From: Planctomycetota bacterium
Lineage (GTDB): Bacteria; Planctomycetota; UBA1135; UBA2386
Assembly: GCA_016716265.1 (NCBI GenBank)
Contig: JADJWQ010000001.1
Location: 2,418,001 to 2,482,000 of the forward strand
Reading direction: 5' to 3'
Length of the DNA stretch: 64,000 nucleotides
Positions 56,373 through 64,000 of the stretch are shown in pieces (position 1 is the stretch's first letter; each line of letters opens with the position of its first letter). The notes under the pieces were generated by a model. The model had not been told where the DNA came from, searched no databases, and saw only the letters and a program-made list of their open reading frames with translations. A program made the translations under genes and the position numbers.

Positions 56373-59030
56373 ATGACCGCGCCCTCACCTCTCCACTCGT
56401 CCGGCGCAGAGCACGACCGACTGACAGCTGACGACCGGGATGCCTGGCGTCGCTTCGGCCCATACCTGGCCGAGCGTCAGTGGGGCACCGTGCGCGAGGA
56501 CTACAGCCAATCCGGCGACGCATGGTCGCACTTCCCACACGACCACGCGCGAAGCCGCGCCTATCGATGGGGCGAGGACGGCATCGCCGGCTTCTGCGAC
56601 GACCGGCAGCTGCTCTGTCTGTCGCTCGCGGTCTGGAACGGAGTCGATCCGATCCTCAAGGAGCGCTTCTTCGGGCTGACGAACGGCGAGGGTAACCACG
56701 GAGAGGACGTCAAGGAGCTCTACTACTACCTGGACGGAACTCCGACCCACTCGTGGATGCGGATGCTGTTCAAGTACCCCCAGCGTCCCTATCCCTATGA
56801 CGAGCTCGTTCGCGAGAACAAGCGGCGGGGCCGACTGGATCCCGAGTACGAGATCTTCGATACCGCCGCGTTCGCCGACGACCGCTACTTCGACATCCGC
56901 ATCGACTACGCCAAGGGCGCACCGACCGACGTCCTCATGCGGATCGAGATCGCGAACCGCGGTCCGGAGCAGGCGACCATACACGTGCTCCCCCAGCTGT
57001 GGTTCCGCAACACATGGTCCTGGACCGCCGGCTCCGACCGCCCGCGCATCCACGCCGAGCGCCCCGGACAGCTCACCGCCGAACACCGCGCTCTGGGTCG
57101 TTACCACTGCCAGGTCGACGAGGCCGCCCCGACCCTCGTCTGCGAGAACGACACCAATGTGTCCCGCCTGTACGGACTTCCGCGAACCGGCCGGTACAAG
57201 GACGGCATCAACGACTTCGTGGTCGACCGGGACACGACGGCAGCGCTGACCTCGGGCACCGGCACCAAGGCCGCCTTCCATGTCGTCCGCACGCTCGCTC
57301 CCGGCGCGACCACCGTCGTTCGGGTGCGCCTGACGGACCTCGACATCCCGCAGCCGTTCACGGGCTACGACGAGCTAGTGGATCTCCGCCACCGGGAAGC
57401 AGACGAGTTCCATGCTCACCTGCAGCGCCACCTCCCGGACGACGAAGCGCGCGACATACAGCGTCAGGCTTTCGCCGGAATGCTGTGGAGCAAGCAATTC
57501 TACCACTACGACGTGCCCCAATGGCTGGCCGGCGACCCTGCACAACCGACGCCACCCGCCGCGCGGCGTCACGGTCGCAACTCCGAGTGGACACACCTCA
57601 ACAACGCCGACGTCCTGTCGATGCCCGATACCTGGGAGTACCCCTGGTACGCGGCCTGGGACCTCGCGTTCCACTGCATCAGCTTCGCATGCGTCGATCC
57701 CGAGTTCGCCAAGGGTCAGCTCGTGCTGCTCACCCGCGAATGGTACATGCATCCGAACGGTCAGCTGCCCGCATACGAATGGGCCTTCGGGGACGTGAAT
57801 CCGCCGGTGCACGCGTGGGCAGCATGGCGCGTGTTCCAGATCGATCGCACCCAGCGCGGCGACCGCGGCGACATCGCCTTCCTGGAGAGGGTCTTCCACA
57901 AGCTCATGCTGAACTTCACCTGGTGGGTGAACCGCAAGGACGCCGAAGGACGCAACATCTTCCAGGGCGGGTTCCTCGGCCTCGACAACATCGGTGTCTT
58001 CGACCGCAGTGCGCCGCTACCGACCGGCGGTCACATCGATCAGGCGGACGCGACCAGCTGGATGGCGATGTACAGCCTCAACCTGATGCGCATCGCGCTG
58101 GAGCTCGCGCGTCACAACCACGTGTACGAGGACATCGCCACGAAGTTCTTCGAGCACTTCCTGCACATTGCCGAGGCGATGAACAACATCGGTGGTCGCC
58201 ACCTGGGTCTGTGGGACGACGCCGACCGGTTCTTCTACGACGTGCTGCAGACGCCCGACGGAGCCGTCACTCCACTCCGCCTACGGACCATGGTCGGGCT
58301 GATTCCGCTGTTCGCCGTCGAGGTCATCGACGGTGAGCTGCTCGAGGAGCTGCCGGGGTTCGCACGCCGCCTGCACTGGTATCTCGACTACCGGCCCGAG
58401 CTCGCGTCCCTCGTCGCGCGGTGGTCGGAGCCGGGTCAGGAGGATCGTCGGCTGCTGTCGCTGCTGCGGCCGGATCGACTGCGGCCGATCATGGAGCGCC
58501 TGCTCGACGAATCCGAGTTCCTGTCGTCGTTCGGGATTCGCGCATTGTCGCGACACCACCTGGATCATCCGTTCGGGCTGCGCGCCAACGGCCAGGTGCA
58601 CACCGTTCGCTACAATCCGGCCGAATCCGACTCCGGCGTGTTCGGTGGCAACTCGAACTGGCGTGGGCCGGTCTGGTTCCCGGTCAACTACCTGATCGTC
58701 GAGGCGCTGTCGACCTTCCACCGGTTCTTCGGCGACTCGATGACCTTCGAGTGCCCGACACACTCTGGCCATCGTGCGTCGCTGGGCGACATAGCCGCCG
58801 AACTGTCGCGTCGACTGGTTGCTCTGTTCCGCGTGCAACCGGATGGCCGCCGTCCCGTATATGGGCATGCACCATTGCTTCGCGACGATCCCCGGTTCCG
58901 GGACCACCTGCTGTTCTACGAGTACTTCGACGGCGACACCGGCCGCGGAGTCGGGGCGTCGCATCAGACCGGCTGGACCGGCCTCGTCGCAGCACTCCTC
59001 GCGCCCGTGTCGGCAGCGAGTCGAGTCTGA
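56373..59030 (+). CDS. GH63-like glucosidase (MGH1-type glycoside hydrolase)
   Basis: 885 residues, no signal peptide, so cytosolic. The sequence has the features of the bacterial glucosidase/GH63 (alpha/alpha)6-barrel family: EDYSQSGDAWSHFPHDHARSRAYRWGEDGI at the start, FFGLTNGEGNHGEDVKELYYYLD, MPDTWEYPWYAAWDLAFHC, LPAYEWAFGDVNPPVHAWA, and GGFLGLDNIGVFDRSAPLPTGGHIDQADATSWMAMY, which carry the acidic catalytic candidates. GH63 relatives remove glucose from glucosylglycerate, mannosylglycerate or oligosaccharides. The substrate is unknown; the next genes suggest a small glucoside whose products are oxidised or exported. First gene of a five-gene operon. Confidence 0.88.
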   Translation: MTAPSPLHSSGAEHDRLTADDRDAWRRFGPYLAERQWGTVREDYSQSGDAWSHFPHDHARSRAYRWGEDGIAGFCDDRQLLCLSLAVWNGVDPILKERFFGLTNGEGNHGEDVKELYYYLDGTPTHSWMRMLFKYPQRPYPYDELVRENKRRGRLDPEYEIFDTAAFADDRYFDIRIDYAKGAPTDVLMRIEIANRGPEQATIHVLPQLWFRNTWSWTAGSDRPRIHAERPGQLTAEHRALGRYHCQVDEAAPTLVCENDTNVSRLYGLPRTGRYKDGINDFVVDRDTTAALTSGTGTKAAFHVVRTLAPGATTVVRVRLTDLDIPQPFTGYDELVDLRHREADEFHAHLQRHLPDDEARDIQRQAFAGMLWSKQFYHYDVPQWLAGDPAQPTPPAARRHGRNSEWTHLNNADVLSMPDTWEYPWYAAWDLAFHCISFACVDPEFAKGQLVLLTREWYMHPNGQLPAYEWAFGDVNPPVHAWAAWRVFQIDRTQRGDRGDIAFLERVFHKLMLNFTWWVNRKDAEGRNIFQGGFLGLDNIGVFDRSAPLPTGGHIDQADATSWMAMYSLNLMRIALELARHNHVYEDIATKFFEHFLHIAEAMNNIGGRHLGLWDDADRFFYDVLQTPDGAVTPLRLRTMVGLIPLFAVEVIDGELLEELPGFARRLHWYLDYRPELASLVARWSEPGQEDRRLLSLLRPDRLRPIMERLLDESEFLSSFGIRALSRHHLDHPFGLRANGQVHTVRYNPAESDSGVFGGNSNWRGPVWFPVNYLIVEALSTFHRFFGDSMTFECPTHSGHRASLGDIAAELSRRLVALFRVQPDGRRPVYGHAPLLRDDPRFRDHLLFYEYFDGDTGRGVGASHQTGWTGLVAALLAPVSAASRV

Positions 59031-59069
59031 CTCTCCCTACCCCGACACCAACGCCCCTGACCGCTCCCG

Positions 59070-59954
59070 ATGAACAGCTCCCTGATCCGTGAGGTGATGC
59101 CGGAACAGCTTCCGGACATCGTCATGCCCAGCTGCGAAGTCCGACCCGTGCTGAGCGGCCAGCGTGCACTGGTCACCGGTGCGAGCTCCGGCATCGGCCG
59201 GGCGATCGCCGTCGCCCTGGCCCGCGCTGGCGCAGACGTGATGATCAACTTCGTCGGCAACGAGGACGCCGCCCGCGCGACCGTGGACGAGATCGCTTCG
59301 TGCGGGTGCTCGCACGCCGGTCGGGCGCTGACTCACGCCGCGGACGTGTCGGACGAGTCGCAGGTCCGCTCGATGTTCCAGCACATGCTGACCGAATTCG
59401 GGACCGTCGACATCCTGGTCAACAACGCCGGACTGCAGCAGGATGCCGCGATCGAGGACATGACGCTCGCGCAGTGGCGGCGGGTCATCGACGTCAATCT
59501 CACTGGCCAATTCCTGTGTGCACGCGAGGCAATCCGCGAGTTCAAGCGGCGCGGTGCACGCGCCGGAGTCTCGTGTGCTGCCGGCAAGATCATCTGCATC
59601 AGCAGCGTCCACGAGGTCATTCCCTGGGCGGGGCACGTCAACTACGCCGCTTCGAAGGGTGGCGTGATGCTGATGATGAAGAGCCTCGCCCAGGAGCTCG
59701 CGCCGTGGCGGATCCGCGTGAACAGCATCTGCCCCGGTGCGATCCGCACTCCCATCAACCGGCCGGCGTGGGAGACGCCGGAGGCCTACCGTGAGCTCCT
59801 CAAGCTGATCCCGTACAAGCGCATCGGGGAACCCGACGACGTCGCGAGGCTCGCAGTGTGGCTCGCCTCCGACGAAGCGGACTACATCACCGGCGCGAGC
59901 TTGTTCGTCGACGGCGGTATGACGCTCTACCCGGGCTTCGAGGCGGGCGGCTGA
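59070..59954 (+). CDS. SDR-family oxidoreductase (glucose 1-dehydrogenase-like)
   Basis: 294 residues. A classical short-chain dehydrogenase: NAD(P) motif TGASSGIG, structural NNAG in ILVNNAG, catalytic Ser in CISSVHE, Tyr-x-x-x-Lys in NYAASKGG, and the C-terminal PGAIRTPIN and FVDGGMTLYPGF. A roughly 30-residue N-terminal extension precedes the core. Family members with the ITGASLFVDGGMTLYP ending are often glucose or gluconate dehydrogenases, which suits a place after a glucosidase. It lies 39 bases after the glucosidase and 5 bases before the channel gene. Confidence 0.93.
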   Translation: MNSSLIREVMPEQLPDIVMPSCEVRPVLSGQRALVTGASSGIGRAIAVALARAGADVMINFVGNEDAARATVDEIASCGCSHAGRALTHAADVSDESQVRSMFQHMLTEFGTVDILVNNAGLQQDAAIEDMTLAQWRRVIDVNLTGQFLCAREAIREFKRRGARAGVSCAAGKIICISSVHEVIPWAGHVNYAASKGGVMLMMKSLAQELAPWRIRVNSICPGAIRTPINRPAWETPEAYRELLKLIPYKRIGEPDDVARLAVWLASDEADYITGASLFVDGGMTLYPGFEAGG

Positions 59955-59959
59955 CTTCC

Positions 59960-60796
59960 ATGAACGCGGGCACCCCTGCGAAAGTCGCGCTCCGTGCGCG
60001 CCTGTGGGCCGCCGACGGTCTCCTGCTCGGCCTGTTCATGTGCTCCGTCGCCGTCTTCGCGTCGCTGCTCCAGGGAGCGCGCTCGCCGGTGCCCGCGCAG
60101 TTCCCCGACGACTTCGTCCGCCGCTGCCTGATGGGCCTCGCCATGGGAGCGACCGCCGTGGCACTGATCATGTCGCCACTCGGTGCGTTCAGCGGCGCGC
60201 TGATGAACCCCGCCGTGACGCTCGCCTTCCTGCGACTCGGCAAGCTGCGCCGGCCGGACGCGATCGGCTACATCGTCGCACAGGTCATCGGTGGGACCGC
60301 CGGCGTCTACGCCGGAGCCGCGCTCGTCGGCACGACGTTCACGGCTCCACCGGTTCGCTACGCGGCGACGCATCCGGGCCGCGCCGGCACGGCCGCGGCA
60401 TTCGCGGCGGAGTTCATGATGACCGCGGCGTTGATGGGAACGGTCCTGTTCACATCCAACACGCGGCGTCTGGCGCGCTGGACCGGTGCGTTCGGTGGAG
60501 CGCTCCTGTGCCTGTTCATCATCGCCGCTGATCCGATATCCGGGACGAGCCTCAATCCCGCCAGGTCCCTCGCTTCGGCACTGCCGGCGCACGCGCTCGA
60601 TCACTTGTGGATCTACGTCACTGCTCCGATCCTCGGGATGCTGACGGCAGCCGAGCTGTTCCATCGACACCCACGCAGCCCGGCGATCCACTGCTGCAAA
60701 TTGAACCACTCGGGAGCCGGCGTTTGTCCTCATTGTGGCTGCACGGGGCCCATCGACTTCGCCGGGCATCGACCGCCAGCCACCACCGTCCAATGA
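59960..60796 (+). CDS. MIP-family aquaporin/glycerol facilitator with a Cys-rich C-terminal tail
   Basis: 278 residues with six transmembrane helices and both pore motifs: NPA at 83-85 (MNPAVTL) and NPA at 199-201 (LNPARSL). It lets water or small polyols cross the inner membrane. The channel ends near 236; a cytoplasmic tail at about 244-261 has six cysteines or Cys/His positions (HCCKLNH, CPHCGC), looking like a rubredoxin- or zinc-ribbon-like knot. That is unusual for aquaporins. ATG 59960 chosen over an in-frame ATG at 59858 inside the SDR gene. Stop overlaps the next start (ATGA). Confidence 0.9.
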   Translation: MNAGTPAKVALRARLWAADGLLLGLFMCSVAVFASLLQGARSPVPAQFPDDFVRRCLMGLAMGATAVALIMSPLGAFSGALMNPAVTLAFLRLGKLRRPDAIGYIVAQVIGGTAGVYAGAALVGTTFTAPPVRYAATHPGRAGTAAAFAAEFMMTAALMGTVLFTSNTRRLARWTGAFGGALLCLFIIAADPISGTSLNPARSLASALPAHALDHLWIYVTAPILGMLTAAELFHRHPRSPAIHCCKLNHSGAGVCPHCGCTGPIDFAGHRPPATTVQ

Positions 60797-62364
60797 ACAC
60801 CGAACACTTCGACGTCGTCGTCATCGGCACCGGCGCCGGCGGCGGAACCCTGCTCCACCGCCTTGCGCCGTCCGGACTCCGCATCCTGGTCCTCGAGCGC
60901 GGCGACTTCCTGCCGCGCGAGTCCGAGAACTGGGACCAGCACGAGGTCTTCGTCGCGGGTCGCTACCTGGCTCCCGAACGCTGGCTGGATGCCGACGGCA
61001 AGCCGTTCCAGCCGTACACCCACTACTGGGTGGGCGGCAACACGAAGGTCTACGGGGCCGCGCTGCTCAGGCTTCGCGAGTCGGACTTCCGCGAGACGCG
61101 GCACTTCGGGGGCATCTCACCGGCGTGGCCGATCGAGTACGCGGAGCTGGAGCCCTACTACCTCGAAGCCGAGCGGCTCTACGAGGTGCACGGTGAGGCT
61201 GGCGCGGATCCGACCGAGCCGTGGCGCTCCGGGCCATTCCCATTCCCCCCGCTCCCCTTCGAGCCACGCATGGCGGAGATCGCGAACGGCTTCCGCGAGC
61301 AGGGGCTGCGGCCGTTCCCCTGCGCGCTCGGTGTCCGGCTGCGCGAGCGCGATCCGGAGCCGCGGGCGAGTCGCGTTCTCGGACGGTTCGACGGCTACCC
61401 GGACCCGACCGAGACCAAGTCCGATGCCGAGGTGGTGTGCGTCAATCCGGCGCTTCGGTTCCCGAACGTCACGCTCCTGACCAGGGCGATGGCCCGGCGG
61501 CTCGAGACGGACGCTGGCGGCAGGTCCGTCCGCACGGTCGTCGTCGAGCGCGACGGCGAGCCACTCCGCTTCAGCGCCGACCTGTTCGTGGTGGCGTGCG
61601 GCGCGATCAACTCCGCAGCGCTGCTGCTGCGCTCGACGTCCGAGAAACACCCCCAGGGTCTCGCGAACGGCTCCGGCTTCGTCGGCCGGAACTACATGTG
61701 CCACAACAACGGCATGGTGATCGCGATCAGCGACGAGCCCAATCCGTCCCGGTTCCAGAAGGCGTTCGCGATCGCGGACTTCTACCACGGTGCGGACGAC
61801 TCCCCCAGGCCGCTCGGGCTCATCCAGTTGATGGGCAAGCCGGACGAGGCATTCCTCGAGGACATCGCCAGACCGTTCCTGCCGGACGTTCCGCGGGGCC
61901 GCCTCTGGACGCGCACGCTGGATTTCTTCATCACCGCCGAGGATCTGCCCGATGCCGACAATCGAGTGCAGCTCGATGCTTCCGGCTCGATCCGTCTGCA
62001 CTACCGTGAGAACAACCGCGAGGCCTACGACCGGCTCCGGGCGAAGCTGGTGGGCGCGCTGTCGAAGTTCGGCTGCGCTGCCGACCGATGCCTGCACACC
62101 AACGCGTACGTCGGACCGAAGCTCGGCGTGTCCGGCGTCTCCCACCAGTCTGGCACGCTGCGCTTCGGCACGGATCCGCGCACCAGCGTGCTCGATCGCC
62201 AGTGCCGTGCGCACGAGCTCGACAATCTCTATGTGACCGACTCCTCGTTCTTCCCGTCGAGCGGCGCGGTCAATCCATCGCTGACGATCATGGCCAACGC
62301 ATTGCGCGTCGGCGATCGGATCCTGGAGCGGCTGCGGCTCCCGCCCGCAGGTGCCACTCGATGA
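60793..62364 (+). CDS. GMC-family FAD oxidoreductase
   Basis: 523 residues. The FAD-binding VVVIGTGAGGGTLLHRLA and VLERGDFLPRE are at the N-terminus; the YWVGGNTKVYGAALLR loop and CGAINSAALLLRS follow. The catalytic pair is in SHQSGTLRFG and the C-terminal FFPSSGAVNPSLTIMANAL (GMC_oxred_C). Such enzymes oxidise alcohols or sugars, often passing electrons to quinone or cytochrome. No signal peptide or Tat motif. Overlaps both neighbours by ATGA, so it is translationally coupled in the operon. Substrate unknown; a sugar or polyol fits the context. Confidence 0.93.
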   Translation: MNTEHFDVVVIGTGAGGGTLLHRLAPSGLRILVLERGDFLPRESENWDQHEVFVAGRYLAPERWLDADGKPFQPYTHYWVGGNTKVYGAALLRLRESDFRETRHFGGISPAWPIEYAELEPYYLEAERLYEVHGEAGADPTEPWRSGPFPFPPLPFEPRMAEIANGFREQGLRPFPCALGVRLRERDPEPRASRVLGRFDGYPDPTETKSDAEVVCVNPALRFPNVTLLTRAMARRLETDAGGRSVRTVVVERDGEPLRFSADLFVVACGAINSAALLLRSTSEKHPQGLANGSGFVGRNYMCHNNGMVIAISDEPNPSRFQKAFAIADFYHGADDSPRPLGLIQLMGKPDEAFLEDIARPFLPDVPRGRLWTRTLDFFITAEDLPDADNRVQLDASGSIRLHYRENNREAYDRLRAKLVGALSKFGCAADRCLHTNAYVGPKLGVSGVSHQSGTLRFGTDPRTSVLDRQCRAHELDNLYVTDSSFFPSSGAVNPSLTIMANALRVGDRILERLRLPPAGATR

Positions 62365-63434
62365 GATCTGCACACCGACCGGAATTCCGCGCTCTCGGCC
62401 GGACGGCATGCGTGCTGGTCCTGGCGGCTGTCGCGTCACGAGGAGCCCTCGACGCGCAGGCCACCGCCGCGGCCACACTCCCTGCCGATGCCGTCGTGAG
62501 GTTGGCGATGACGGTCGACGATCTCGACCGTGCGTCGCGCTGGTTCGTGGACACCCTGGATTTCCGCGTCGAACGCGTCGACGAGCGCAGCGGGATCGCC
62601 GTCGACCGGCTGTTCGGAATGGCCGACGCGGCCGTGCGGGTCGCGACTCTCCGTCTCGGGGCCGAGTCGTTGGAGCTGCTGGACTTCGAGCGCCCGGGTG
62701 GTCGCCCGGTGCCCACCGATTCACGCAGTGAGGACCGGTGGTTCCAGCACGTGGCGATCGTCGTTCGCGACATGGACGAAGCCTACGCGCACGTCCGCAG
62801 CCGAGGCGTCGCGGCGATCTCGACCGGACCACAGCTCCTCCCCGACTGGAACCCCGCGGCCGCCGGCATCCGGGCGTTCTACTTCCGTGATCCGGACGGG
62901 CACGTACTCGAGCTGATCGAGTTCCCATCCGGCAAGGGGGACCCGCGGTGGCAATCGGATGCGCAGCGGTTCCTGGGCATCGATCACACTGCGATCGTCG
63001 TCGACGACACGGACTGCTCGCTTCGCGTCTACCGCGACCTGCTGGGCCTACGCGCGGTCGGTCGTAGCGAGAACCACGGCGACGAGCAGGAACGGCTCAA
63101 CGGTGTGTTCGCCTGCCGTGTCCGTATCACGACGCTGCGGGCCGCGGCGGGACCCGGCATCGAGCTCCTCGAGTACCTGACGCCACGCGACGGCCGTCCG
63201 ATGCCGCTCGACGTGCGGCCGGACGATCTCGTCCATTGGCAGATCGAGGTGACGGTCCCCAACGTCGACACGATGTTCGCGGCGATCCGGCAGACGGGTG
63301 GTGTTCCGGTATCGCCCGGCGAGCAACCGGTAGCCTGGCCGACGGCGGACACCGCACCCGGTGCCCTGCTCGCCCGCGACCCCGACGGGCACGGGCTGCT
63401 GTTCCTGACGCGCGCCGCGACGCCCGCGCGGTGA
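62361..63434 (+). CDS. Exported protein with two VOC (glyoxalase-fold) domains
   Basis: 357 residues. A signal peptide (LGRTACVLVLAAVASRGALDAQ) precedes two VOC domains: residues about 45-190 (LAMTVDDLDRASRWFVDTL, HVAIVVRDMDEAYAHVRSRG, FYFRDPDGHVLELIEFP) and about 205-350 (IDHTAIVVDDTDCSLRVYRDLLG, HWQIEVTVPNVDTMFAAIRQTG, LLARDPDGHGLLFLT). Metal-ligand His/Glu positions are partly visible (DHTAIV, HVLELIE). VOC proteins include glyoxalase, dioxygenase and epimerase types; the reaction here is not assigned. Last gene of the operon, overlapping the GMC gene. Export is unusual for the fold. Confidence 0.85.
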   Translation: MRSAHRPEFRALGRTACVLVLAAVASRGALDAQATAAATLPADAVVRLAMTVDDLDRASRWFVDTLDFRVERVDERSGIAVDRLFGMADAAVRVATLRLGAESLELLDFERPGGRPVPTDSRSEDRWFQHVAIVVRDMDEAYAHVRSRGVAAISTGPQLLPDWNPAAAGIRAFYFRDPDGHVLELIEFPSGKGDPRWQSDAQRFLGIDHTAIVVDDTDCSLRVYRDLLGLRAVGRSENHGDEQERLNGVFACRVRITTLRAAAGPGIELLEYLTPRDGRPMPLDVRPDDLVHWQIEVTVPNVDTMFAAIRQTGGVPVSPGEQPVAWPTADTAPGALLARDPDGHGLLFLTRAATPAR

Positions 63435-63495
63435 GCGCCGGCACCACGGCGCGTGTCACGGTGTTCGGTCGCGTCGAGACGCCGCCCGCCGCGCG

Positions 63496-64000
63496 TCACC
63501 TCCCGCCACCGCGCCGCCGCCCCGGGCCACCCTGCGGCGCATTGGCATCCGGCAGCCCGCGCTCGTAGTCCGGCAGGCGCAGCAGCGCCGGGTCGAGCTT
63601 CGCGACCGCGGCCTCGAGCCGGGCGGACAGCTCGGTCCGGCCCGCCTCCGCGAGACGACCGCGCAGCGTGCGGATGGTGTCGGCGGGCGAGATGTTCAGG
63701 CCGTCGAGCACATCGGTCGCCTCTGGTTTGCGCTCGAGACCCGCGACCAGCAGGGACACCGCCGCGTCGAGGTCGCCGCGCTCCTGGGCGAGCCGCGCGA
63801 GGCCGGCCAGCACGATCGCGGCGTAGTGATCGGCGGTCGGGCGGACGGACCCGTCGAGCTCGATCGCCCGGTCGTAGTGACCGAGCGCGCGCTGGTAGGC
63901 GCCGACCGCCAGGTCCGGCGAGCCCTGCTTGCGATGGAACTCGGCCGCGACGATCGCCGCGTAGCCCGCGAACCACTCGAGGTTCGCGGACGGCTTCCCG
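63496..64000 (-). CDS. C-terminal part of a TPR-like protein (5' end outside window)
   Basis: The frame is open to the right edge, so the gene starts beyond 64000. About 168 residues are visible. They form helical repeat pairs: AGYAAIVAAEFHRKQGSPDLAVGAYQRALGHYDRAIEL, ADHYAAIVLAGLARLAQERGDLDAAVSLL and TIRTLRGRLAEAGRTELSARL, typical of tetratricopeptide repeats. The C-terminus is a Gly/Arg-rich tail (GGPGRRRGGGR). It is convergent with the VOC gene, with a 61-base gap that includes a weak GCGCC/GGCGC hairpin at 63435-63452. Function unknown. Confidence 0.65.
   Translation of the reverse strand, partial: GKPSANLEWFAGYAAIVAAEFHRKQGSPDLAVGAYQRALGHYDRAIELDGSVRPTADHYAAIVLAGLARLAQERGDLDAAVSLLVAGLERKPEATDVLDGLNISPADTIRTLRGRLAEAGRTELSARLEAAVAKLDPALLRLPDYERGLPDANAPQGGPGRRRGGGR

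Noticed and set aside
63435..63452. Hairpin GCGCC/GGCGC between the VOC gene and the TPR-like gene as a terminator
   Set aside because: Only five pairs and no T-tract; such stems are frequent by chance at this GC content.

Overview
This is a 64 kb, very GC-rich chromosomal window, densely coding on both strands. I count about 50 protein genes and see no rRNA, tRNA, CRISPR array, insertion sequence or prophage. The gene content points to a Planctomycetota-like bacterium: large secreted macroglobulin-type and pre-peptidase-domain proteins, a PA14-bearing multiheme cytochrome c next to a beta-propeller protein, several ECF sigma/anti-sigma pairs, and many planctomycete-style conserved unknowns. 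The phylum is an inference from gene families; no marker RNA is present. Within operons, neighbouring genes very often overlap as ATGA or GTGA. Several first genes have a -10-like hexamer only 6-9 bases before the start codon, which suggests leaderless mRNAs, and Shine-Dalgarno sequences are rare.

Layout. 1-3963 (+): the tail of a sigma-region-4-like protein, a Cys-rich secreted protein, and a three-gene coupled set (carboxypeptidase-regulatory-like anchor protein, MauE-like membrane protein, HEAT-like exported protein). 3992-14292: mostly housekeeping genes, namely a conserved unknown, folC, an exported esterase, a Nudix hydrolase, an AhpD-like CMD protein, a membrane protein coupled to aroB, and carB. 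14261-20593 (-): a giant 2110-residue alpha-2-macroglobulin-like exported protein whose end overlaps carB. 20719-23871: an M1-family peptidase, aat, and a DUF4743-Nudix protein. 23898-29824 (-): an ECF sigma/anti-sigma pair leading a PilM-PilN fusion, a PilO-like protein, a lipoprotein and a coiled-coil/RelE-fold fusion. 29931-36616: ribBA, an S1C-type exported protease, a TPR protein, a HIT protein, and a CNNM/CorC-like protein preceded by a small repeat-containing reading frame. 36874-42881 (-): a HEWGTF-type unknown, an ECF sigma, a FecR-like regulator and a large exported metacaspase-like protein with six beta-sandwich repeats and an EF-hand-like loop. 43068-46572: an exported unknown, a metallophosphoesterase and a YHS lipoprotein.

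46622-56040 (-) is the most striking region. A tight array encodes heme oxygenase, bacteriophytochrome, response regulator, FetA and FetB (iron-export ABC pair), closely followed by the pentaheme PA14 cytochrome c and the beta-propeller protein. Heme oxygenase makes biliverdin for the phytochrome and also releases iron, which FetAB could remove. This would be a light-sensing and iron-disposal module that I do not recognise as described. FetA carries an apparent one-base frameshift at its H-loop.

56373-63434 (+) is a second coherent operon: GH63-like glucosidase, SDR dehydrogenase, aquaglyceroporin with a Cys-rich tail, GMC oxidoreductase and an exported double-VOC protein. It looks like a route for hydrolysing and oxidising a glucosylated small molecule. 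The window ends inside a TPR-like gene on the minus strand.
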